Origin: Modestobacter muralis
GTDB taxonomy: Bacteria; Actinomycetota; Actinomycetes; Mycobacteriales; Geodermatophilaceae
Length of the DNA stretch: 64,000 nucleotides
NCBI RefSeq assembly: GCF_010682105.1
Contig: NZ_JAAGWH010000004.1
Coordinates: 43,818-107,817, forward strand
Direction of reading: 5' to 3'
Shown: in pieces, positions 58,328-64,000 of the stretch
Layout of the letters: each line of letters opens with the position of its first letter
Position numbering within the stretch: position 1 is the first letter of the stretch
Made by a program: the position numbers and the translations under genes
Notes under the pieces: generated by a model
What the model saw: only the letters and a program-made list of their open reading frames with translations
Told to the model about the DNA's origin: nothing
The model's database searches: none

Positions 58328-58888
58328 ATGGCCAAGCTCATCTACTCGATGATCACCTCGCTCGACGGCTACGCCGAGGCGGCCGAGGGCGACCTCGGCT
58401 GGGGCGCGGCCGACGACGAGGAGGTGCACGACTACATCAGCGACCTCTTCCGCGACGTCGGGACCTACCTCTACGGCCGTCGGATGTACGACACGATGGT
58501 CTTCTGGGAGACCGCGGACGCCCTGCCGGAGGCGCCGCCGTTCGTCGTGCAGTACGCGCGCCAGTGGCAGGCCGCGGACAAGGTCGTCTGGTCCACGACG
58601 CTGGACCAGGTGTCGAGCGGGCGGACCAGGATCGAGCGCGCCTTCGACCCCGAGGCGGTCCGCCGGCTCAAGGCCGGGTCCGACCACGACCTGACCGTCG
58701 ACGGCCCGACCCTCGCCGCCCAGGCGATCCGCGCCGGCCTCGTGGACGACTACCACCTGTTCCTCACCTCGACCGTGGTCGGCGGCGGGAAGCGCTTCTT
58801 CCCGGACGGCATGCGGTTGGACCTCGAGCTCGTCGAGCAGCGCCCCTTCGCCGGCGGGCTGCTCCACCTGCACTACCGCACCCGCTGA
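58328..58888 (+). CDS. dihydrofolate reductase-family protein (RibD C-terminal domain)
   Basis: The 186-residue protein is a single RibD_C/DHFR-like domain: AKLIYSMITSLDGYAEAAEG at the start, YGRRMYDTMVFWE, and the NADPH-binding VDGPTLAAQAIRAGLVDDYHLFLTSTVVGGGKRFF. Such stand-alone proteins are common in actinobacteria; substrates are unknown, and neither folate nor riboflavin synthesis should be assumed. The ATG follows GGAGGA. It converges on the RNB nuclease gene, with the stop codons 2 bases apart. Confidence 0.9.
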   Translation: MAKLIYSMITSLDGYAEAAEGDLGWGAADDEEVHDYISDLFRDVGTYLYGRRMYDTMVFWETADALPEAPPFVVQYARQWQAADKVVWSTTLDQVSSGRTRIERAFDPEAVRRLKAGSDHDLTVDGPTLAAQAIRAGLVDDYHLFLTSTVVGGGKRFFPDGMRLDLELVEQRPFAGGLLHLHYRTR

Positions 58889-58889
58889 G

Positions 58890-60281
58890 TCAGTCCCCGG
58901 CGGGCGCGAACCGCACGGTGCGGGTGGCCGGGTCCGCCGTGGTCAGCCGCACCCGCACCCGCTCGCCCGGGGTGAGCCGGCCGTCGCAGCGGGCCTGCAC
59001 GGCCAGCTCGGCGAGCACCACGGTCGACCGCTTGCCGTCCGCGTCGAGCACGACGGCGTCGAAGACCTCGCCGACCCGGCCGGCCAGCACGGTGGCCTCG
59101 ACCAGGTCGATGACCGCGCGCTCGACCTCGTGCGTGCGCCGGTCGGAGGCGGCCATCAGTGCCGGCAGCCCCGGCAGTGCGGCCCGCAGCCCGGCGGCGG
59201 GCTCCTCGCCGGCGGCGAGTGCGAGGCAGACCTCGGTGCCGAACCGGTCGACCAGCCGGCGCAGCGGCGCGGTCACGTGCGCGTAGGGGGCACCGACGCC
59301 GCCGTGCCCGGGCTGGGCCGGCGGGGGGCCGTCGAAGGCGGTGTAGGCGGCGCCGCGCAGCAGGGAGACCGCGGCATCGAGGAAGGCGGCGTCGCGGGGG
59401 CGGGCGGGGTCCAGTGAGGCGACGACCTCACCCGGCCCGGCGCCGGCCGGCCACGCGACGCCCAGACCCGGGGCCAGCCGGCGCAGGGCGTCGACCGCGC
59501 CCGGGTCCGCCGGGGGCAGGGTGCGCAGCACGCCGACCCCGCCGTCGAGCATCAGCCGGGCCGCGCAGCGCCCGGTCAGGAGCGAGATCTGCGCGTTCCA
59601 GCCCTCGACGTCAGACTGGCCGCGGAAGGCGATCCGCCAGCCGCCGTCCGGCGCGGGCTCCACCTCCTGGGACGGCGTGCCCAGCTCGATCGCACCGCGG
59701 TCGCGGGCACGGGCCTGCAGCAGCCGGCCGATCTCGGGCAGCAGCTCCAGCTCCGGGGGCACCTGCCCGCCCACCGACTCGTAGTCCAGCTGGGCGCGGC
59801 TGCGGACCCGGGCCCGGCGCAGGTCCACCGCGGTCACCTCGCCGTCGCCGTCGAGGTCGATGGTCCACAGCGCGGCCGGCCGCAGCTGCCCGGGCAGCAG
59901 GCTGGCCGCCCCCTCCGACAGCTGGGGCGGGTGCAGCGGCGTCCGCCCGTCGGGGCAGTAGACGGTCTGGCCGCGGCGGCGCGCCTCGGCGTCGATCGCG
60001 CTGCCCAGCGGCACGAAGGCGCCGACGTCGGCGATCGCGTACGACACCCGGTACCCGGCCGCGGTGCGGGCCAGGTGCACCGCCTGGTCCAGGTCGCGGG
60101 CGCCGGGCGGGTCGATGGTGACCAGCGGGAGGTCGGTCGCATCGTGGTCGGGCAGCGGCGGGGAGGCGGCCACCCGCTCGGCCTCGGCCAGCACGTCGGC
60201 CGGGAACTCGGCGGGGACCCCGGCCTCCGCCCGGATCGCGTCGAGGTCGAGCGGTCCGGACACCTTCAGCACGCGAGCCAC
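58890..60281 (-). CDS. RNB-domain ribonuclease (RNase II/R-like)
   Basis: The 463-residue protein has the RNB catalytic signature TIDPPGARDLDQAVHL, an abbreviated form of the RNase II/R site with conserved Asp residues, followed by SYAIADVGAFVPLGS and the PYAHVTAPLRRLVDRFG motif. It lacks the N-terminal cold-shock domains of RNase R and has only a short OB-like tail, as in the compact actinobacterial RNB proteins. It should degrade RNA 3' to 5'. The GTG at 60281 has CAGGGT exactly 6 bases upstream (60288-60293). Confidence 0.92.
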   Translation of the reverse strand: MARVLKVSGPLDLDAIRAEAGVPAEFPADVLAEAERVAASPPLPDHDATDLPLVTIDPPGARDLDQAVHLARTAAGYRVSYAIADVGAFVPLGSAIDAEARRRGQTVYCPDGRTPLHPPQLSEGAASLLPGQLRPAALWTIDLDGDGEVTAVDLRRARVRSRAQLDYESVGGQVPPELELLPEIGRLLQARARDRGAIELGTPSQEVEPAPDGGWRIAFRGQSDVEGWNAQISLLTGRCAARLMLDGGVGVLRTLPPADPGAVDALRRLAPGLGVAWPAGAGPGEVVASLDPARPRDAAFLDAAVSLLRGAAYTAFDGPPPAQPGHGGVGAPYAHVTAPLRRLVDRFGTEVCLALAAGEEPAAGLRAALPGLPALMAASDRRTHEVERAVIDLVEATVLAGRVGEVFDAVVLDADGKRSTVVLAELAVQARCDGRLTPGERVRVRLTTADPATRTVRFAPAGD

Positions 60282-60604
60282 GGCGCCACCCTGGCACAGC
60301 GCGCCGTCCCGTTCCCGTCCTGCGCCGGCCGGGGGGGCTGCCCGGCCTCGGCGCGCAGGAGGGGCGGAGCCTGCGAGGCGAGCAGTACGGCGACACCCCG
60401 CCCGGCCGGCGGGAATCTCCCGCGGCCTGGCGAGGAGGGTGCGCGGCGGTCGGTCGCGGACCTCACCGGGCCGACGTCGCCGGACGGGGTCCGGGCCACC
60501 GAGCAGGCGCTGGAGGCGGCGGCCACGGCGTCGAGCACGGCAGCGCCGGGGTCGGCGGCCGCCGGGGAGTGACAGTGCGGACAGACCTGCCCGGGCAGCT
60601 GCAT
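60266..60604 (-). CDS. doubtful small protein with CPHC motif
   Basis: A 112-residue frame starts MQLPGQVCPHCHSPAAADPG, then has an Ala-rich helix-like stretch ending SSACSVARTP. CPHC could bind zinc, but the rest is low complexity, there is no ribosome binding site, and it overlaps the RNB gene by 16 bases. The 435-base region 60282-60716 otherwise shows no convincing gene. It may be non-coding. Confidence 0.25.
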   Translation of the reverse strand: MQLPGQVCPHCHSPAAADPGAAVLDAVAAASSACSVARTPSGDVGPVRSATDRRAPSSPGRGRFPPAGRGVAVLLASQAPPLLRAEAGQPPRPAQDGNGTARCARVAPWLAC

Positions 60605-60716
60605 GGTGCACGATCGAGTGGCACGATGGGTGTCGGAGCCGGGGGCTCCGGGGCCGGTCGAACCACCCAGCCGACCACCGCCGCCCTTCCCCCGGCCCGG
60701 TCCAGGAAGGGCGTCC

Positions 60717-61061
60717 GTGGCCTCCAGCCAGTTCACCAGCCGACACGACCACAGTGAGCCGCTGCTCATCACCGAGGCCGAGCCGAGCCAGGCCGACCAG
60801 CACGCGGCCCGCAAGCGTCGCTACTCGATCACCATGGCGATCCGTGGCACCAGCCTGGTCGTCGCCGCGCTCACCGCGCAGTACTCGCTGTGGCTGATGG
60901 CCGTCTTCGCCGTCCTCGGCACGATCCTGCCGTGGATCGCCGTGGTCATGGCCAACGACCGGCCTCCGAAGAGGAAGCTCGACGTCAACCGGTACACCCC
61001 GCCGGCGCCGGACCGCATCCTCGAGTCCGGCAGCAGCAGGGCCCGCGTCATCGACATGTGA
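60717..61061 (+). CDS. DUF3099 membrane protein
   Basis: The 114-residue protein has a charged N-terminus (LLITEAEPSQADQHAARKRRYSITM), two membrane helices (about residues 44-60 and 63-80) and a hydrophilic C-terminus, matching DUF3099, a family found in actinobacteria and often near DUF3039. The function is unknown. The GTG at 60717 follows AGGAAGG by 6 bases, a good ribosome binding site. Confidence 0.88.
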   Translation: MASSQFTSRHDHSEPLLITEAEPSQADQHAARKRRYSITMAIRGTSLVVAALTAQYSLWLMAVFAVLGTILPWIAVVMANDRPPKRKLDVNRYTPPAPDRILESGSSRARVIDM

Positions 61062-61181
61062 GCCCGGTCGGGCCCGGCGTGGACGCCGGTGCCCGGCCGT
61101 GCCCTGTCATCATGGACGGCGGTGCAGCGAGGGCCGGTGCCCTGCCGGCGACCGTCGCGCACCCCGATCCAGGGAGAGCCT

Positions 61182-61409
61182 GTGAGCAGCAGCGACATCC
61201 TCGAGCGTCCCGACGTCCGCGAGTCGGACACCGGCAACGCCAACGAGGTCTTCCACTACGTGAAGAAGAACAAGATCGCGGAGAGCGCCGTCATGGGCAA
61301 CATGGTCGAGGCGCTGTGCGGCGAGGTCTTCCCGGTGACCAAGTCCCCGAAGCCCGGCAGCCCCGTCTGCCCGGCCTGCACAGAGGTCTACAACCAGCTC
61401 AAGAAATGA
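61182..61409 (+). CDS. DUF3039 protein
   Basis: The 75-residue protein has VFHYVKKNKIAESAVMG, ALCGEVFPVTKSPKPGSPVCPACTEVYNQL. The C of LCG with CPAC could form a zinc site. DUF3039 is a small actinobacterial family of unknown function, usually next to DUF3099, as here. The GTG at 61182 has AGGGAGA upstream. A nested hairpin follows. Confidence 0.9.
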   Translation: MSSSDILERPDVRESDTGNANEVFHYVKKNKIAESAVMGNMVEALCGEVFPVTKSPKPGSPVCPACTEVYNQLKK

Positions 61410-61413
61410 AGGA

Positions 61414-61465
61414 CCCCCGTGCCCCCCGGTCCACGCTCCGCGCGGACCGGGACCCTGCACGGGGG
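61414..61465. terminator. nested hairpin between convergent genes
   Basis: Outer arms CCCCCGTGC (61414-61422) and GCACGGGGG (61457-61465) enclose inner arms CCCGGTCC (61425-61432) and GGACCGGG (61444-61451), all perfect. It lies between the DUF3039 gene and the minus-strand YihY gene. Confidence 0.75.
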
Positions 61466-61481
61466 CCGGAGCCGATGCGCG

Positions 61482-62564
61482 CTACGGGCGCAGGCCGAGG
61501 GCGCGGGCCTCGTGCTCGATGCGGGCCGCCCGTCGGCGCTGCCGGCGGCGGTCGTGCCGGCGGGGCCCGGCGGGCCACCGGGCCTCGATGGTGGCGTTGA
61601 GCTCCGCGCCCAGGATCAGGGACATGCCCAGCAGGAAGCAGAACAGCAGCGCCGCGATCGGGGCGGCGAGCGCGCCGTAGGGCAGCGCCGTGGTCAGGAT
61701 GTCGGCGACGTAGCCGCGCAGCACCGTCGCCGCCGCGATGAAGAAGACGACGGCGAACACCGCCCCGGTCAGGTGCCGGTGCCAGGGGATCCGCCGCGGC
61801 AGGATCACGTGGTAGAAGCTCGTGATCGCCAGGATGAGCCCGACCACCACCAGCGGCCAGTAGACGGCGTTGACCAGCAGCGTCGCGGTGTCCTGCCACT
61901 CCTCCGGCAGCAAGGCGACGAGGGTGGTGCGCCCCAGCACCAGCAGCGGCAGGGTCAGCACCGCGAGCACCAGGCCGACGATGAACAGCCACAGGGCCAT
62001 CAACCGGGTCCGGATCGGGCCCCGCACGTCGCGCTGGTCGTAGGCGATCACGATGGTGTTGAGGAACGTCGCCGTCGCCGACGAGCCGGCCCACAGGGAC
62101 ACCACGAAGCCCAGGCTGACGACGTCCAGCCGCCCCGAGCCGAGGATGTCCTCCAGCGTCGGGCGCACCAGGGTGTCGACGACGCCGGGCGTCAGTGCCT
62201 CCGCCGACGCGCGCACCAGGCTGTCCTCGATCTCGGCGACGGTGTCCGCGCCGATGAAGGAGCCCAGGTAGCCCAGCGAGCCCAGCAGCCCGATCAGCAG
62301 CGGCGGCACCGACAGCACCTGCCAGAAGGCGGCCTCGGCGGACAGCCCCAGGATGCGGTCGTGCCAGGCCTTGGCCGCGCTGCTGCCCAGGACCTGCAGC
62401 GGCACGCGCACCGGGGCCGGCCACCGGTCCAGCCGCCCCCGGCGCGGCGCGGGGGTGGGCTCAGCGACCTCCGAGGTGCTCCCCGACGGTGGGACGGCGG
62501 GCGCCGTCGAGCTGTGGGGAACGGCAGAGGCCACGGTCCCAGTGTGCACGGCCGGTCCCGGCAC
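61482..62564 (-). CDS. YhjD/YihY/BrkB-family envelope protein
   Basis: The 360-residue protein has about six membrane helices, FWQVLSVPPLLIGLLGSLGY, YDQRDVRGPIRTRLMALWLF and WPLVVVGLILAITSFYHV, matching the YihY/BrkB superfamily (YhjD-like). The N-terminal 45 residues are Pro/Ser/Thr-rich; the C-terminus is a 40-residue Arg-rich tail. The GTG at 62564 has GGGGAGG 8 bases upstream, better than the internal GTGs at 62549 and 62534. It is one of two such proteins in the window and differs from the other in both tails. Confidence 0.88.
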   Translation of the reverse strand: MPGPAVHTGTVASAVPHSSTAPAVPPSGSTSEVAEPTPAPRRGRLDRWPAPVRVPLQVLGSSAAKAWHDRILGLSAEAAFWQVLSVPPLLIGLLGSLGYLGSFIGADTVAEIEDSLVRASAEALTPGVVDTLVRPTLEDILGSGRLDVVSLGFVVSLWAGSSATATFLNTIVIAYDQRDVRGPIRTRLMALWLFIVGLVLAVLTLPLLVLGRTTLVALLPEEWQDTATLLVNAVYWPLVVVGLILAITSFYHVILPRRIPWHRHLTGAVFAVVFFIAAATVLRGYVADILTTALPYGALAAPIAALLFCFLLGMSLILGAELNATIEARWPAGPRRHDRRRQRRRAARIEHEARALGLRP

Positions 62565-62608
62565 GGCGTCGTCCTCCCCGGGCTCCGCCTCCTTCGGGGG
62601 AGCCGTCC

Positions 62609-64000
62609 TCAGCGCCGGCGCCGGTGCGTGCGGGGGGCCGTGGCGGCGCGGTGCCCGGGACGACGACCGGCCGGCGTGGGCGGCGCCGGGGCGCTCGTCG
62701 TGGCCGGGGGCTGCTCCGCGCCGGGCGCGGCCGGCGCGGGCTCGGGGGCCGGCGGCGGGACGCAGCGGATGACGGCCTCGGCGGCGTAGCGGGTGTCGAA
62801 GTCCTCGCGGCGCAGCTCGGCGCCGCTGGTGAGGTCCTTGAACACCCGGGTCACGGTGATGTCGAACCCGGTCGAGCCCGACTGCGGGGTGCAGTTGCCG
62901 TCGTCGACCTTCTCCTGCACCGCGGGCTCGCGGGCGTTGCGGCGCTCACCGCTCACCGACTCGATCTCGTAGTACCGGGTGCCCCAGAAGCTGACCGTCA
63001 GCGCGCCGGGCACCCACTCGGTCTGCACGTAGATGCCGGTCTCGGTGTCGTTGCGCCACTGCAGGTCGATCTGGCCCTCGTACACCGTGGCCTCGCGGCC
63101 GGCCGGGTAGCGGCTGATGTAGAAGCTGTGCGGCTTGTGGAAGACGTCCTCGAGCCCGGCGAAGAACACCGCGTTGAACATCGTGGTGGCGAACTGGCTG
63201 ATGCCGCCGCCCACCGCCTGCGACAGCTCGCCACGGCTGATCACCGCGGCCGGCACGTAGCCCTGGGCGGTGCCGCGCGGGCCGGTGTAGTCGTTGAGGC
63301 TGAAGGTCTCCCCGGGCCGCACGAGCGCGCCGTCGACCTCCTCGGCGACGACCCGGATGTTCGTCCCGCTCGCGGTGTTGGTGAACCGGGTGGTGAAGTC
63401 GCTGACCTTCTCCCGGATCCCCAGCGCCTGCGCCTGCTCGGTGGTGAAGGCGGCCGGCACGGGGCCCAGCGCAGGCGTCACCGACCGCGGGGCCGGGTCG
63501 TCGAGGACCGGCATCAGCTGGGCGGCGAGGTCGGCGGGGTCGATGCCCTGACCGTCGACCGAGGGGACGACGGAGACGGTGTCCCCGCTGACCTCGAAGC
63601 GGGCGTCCTGGGCGGGGGAGCCGAAGACGGCGAGGTCGCCGCCCATCGCGTCCTGCAGCGCGGCCGGGTCGACCGCGACGGCCAGCGTGCCGTCGTCGGC
63701 GGGGGTGAAGGTCAGCGAAGCGGCGATCGCGCTCGGCGGCAGCTCGACGGGGGAGCCGCCCGGGGAGCCGGCGACGGACACCGGGGCGGCCAGCGCGGGC
63801 GTCACCACGGCGTCCAGCACCCGCTGGGCCTCCGCCGTGGCCACGCGCGGGGTGGCGACGGTGACGGGCAGCTCGACGGGCGTGGCCGGGTCGGCGCCGG
63901 AGGACAGCGCGGCGGTGAGCGCCTGGGCCGCGCCGGCCCGGTCCAGGGTGCGCCCGTCGGCGGGCTCGACCAGCCGGGGCGTCGTCCCGTCGATCTCGAT
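62609..64000 (-). CDS. VanW-family protein, truncated by window edge
   Basis: The frame is open to the right edge, so the N-terminus is missing; 463 residues are visible. The VanW domain holds the core FSLNDYTGPRGTAQGYVPAAVI and GGGISQFATTMFNAVFFAGLED, then HSFYISRYPAGREATV. Upstream, a region with LTFTPADDGTLAVAVDPAAL resembles the PG_binding_4/YoaR-type repeats usual in actinobacterial VanW proteins. A Pro/Ala-rich tail ends RTHRRRR. These proteins are thought to act at the cell wall; resistance to vancomycin must not be assumed. Confidence 0.9.
   Translation of the reverse strand: MEIDGTTPRLVEPADGRTLDRAGAAQALTAALSSGADPATPVELPVTVATPRVATAEAQRVLDAVVTPALAAPVSVAGSPGGSPVELPPSAIAASLTFTPADDGTLAVAVDPAALQDAMGGDLAVFGSPAQDARFEVSGDTVSVVPSVDGQGIDPADLAAQLMPVLDDPAPRSVTPALGPVPAAFTTEQAQALGIREKVSDFTTRFTNTASGTNIRVVAEEVDGALVRPGETFSLNDYTGPRGTAQGYVPAAVISRGELSQAVGGGISQFATTMFNAVFFAGLEDVFHKPHSFYISRYPAGREATVYEGQIDLQWRNDTETGIYVQTEWVPGALTVSFWGTRYYEIESVSGERRNAREPAVQEKVDDGNCTPQSGSTGFDITVTRVFKDLTSGAELRREDFDTRYAAEAVIRCVPPPAPEPAPAAPGAEQPPATTSAPAPPTPAGRRPGHRAATAPRTHRRRR

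Noticed and set aside
62609..64000. Vancomycin resistance role for the VanW protein
   Set aside because: VanW domains are widespread in actinobacteria without van clusters; no vanHAX genes are present.

Overview
The window is a very GC-rich (roughly 74-75%), densely packed chromosomal segment with many GTG starts, ATGA/GTGA gene overlaps and typical actinobacterial families (IdeR, DUF3039, DUF3099, DUF4192, RNB protein, AfsR/BTAD regulator, fused CydDC). It looks like an ordinary core or near-core chromosome region of an actinomycete. Geodermatophilaceae (Blastococcus, Modestobacter, Geodermatophilus) is my best guess, but that is inference from style and not a database result. I see no phage, transposase, CRISPR array, rRNA or tRNA. 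Two genes (a TIGR03086 protein near 6.7 kb and a histidine kinase near 15.9 kb) are broken by apparent single-base frameshifts.

Layout. 0-4.4 kb: the C-terminal part of a RecB-like nuclease/helicase, a solitary Vsr mismatch endonuclease and a siderophore-interacting protein behind a near-consensus IdeR iron box. 4.4-7.3 kb: small membrane protein, PIN/NYN-like protein, dhaK-dhaL, TIGR03086 protein. 7.3-13.2 kb: hypothetical membrane protein, MFS transporter, PLP-dependent deaminase/desulfhydrase, eutB-eutC. 13.3-18.5 kb: epimerase, small proteins, papain-like protein, DUF1801 protein, then a response regulator (degenerate HD-GYP) coupled to a frameshifted PAS histidine kinase. 18.6-26 kb: cydA-cydB-cydDC (bd oxidase plus fused exporter) divergent from a blaI-M56 peptidase pair, with two BlaI-type operators between them. 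26-36 kb: MerR/Hsp20, YihY, SDR, methyltransferases, aldo/keto reductase, M20 hydrolase, YibE/F. 36-41.2 kb: large AfsR/BTAD regulator convergent on a DrrAB-type ABC exporter. 41.3-46.6 kb: DksA-like protein and a tightly coupled five-gene sugar operon (GT4, methyltransferase, alpha/alpha-barrel protein, two GT2). 46.7-52.2 kb: DoxX, lipoprotein, DUF4192, S9 peptidase, IdeR. 52.3-57.5 kb: AcuC deacetylase, a GNAT/acyl-CoA-synthetase fusion (Pat-like) and a group-2 sigma factor with an ECF-type promoter. 57.8-64 kb: Dtd, DHFR-like protein, RNB nuclease, DUF3099, DUF3039, a second YihY/BrkB protein and the C-terminal part of a VanW protein.

Themes. (1) Iron: IdeR is encoded at 51.4-52.2 kb, and a 15/19 match to its operator lies before the siderophore reductase gene. 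(2) Redox and respiration: bd oxidase with its exporter, probably under BlaI-type control. (3) Protein acetylation: a deacetylase and a putative lysine acetyltransferase sit side by side. (4) Many genes carry a T/C/G-A-NNN-T hexamer exactly 6 (sometimes 7) bases before the start codon, the arrangement of leaderless transcripts. (5) Gene ends, especially convergent ones, carry GC-rich hairpins with long, mostly perfect stems of up to 20 bp.
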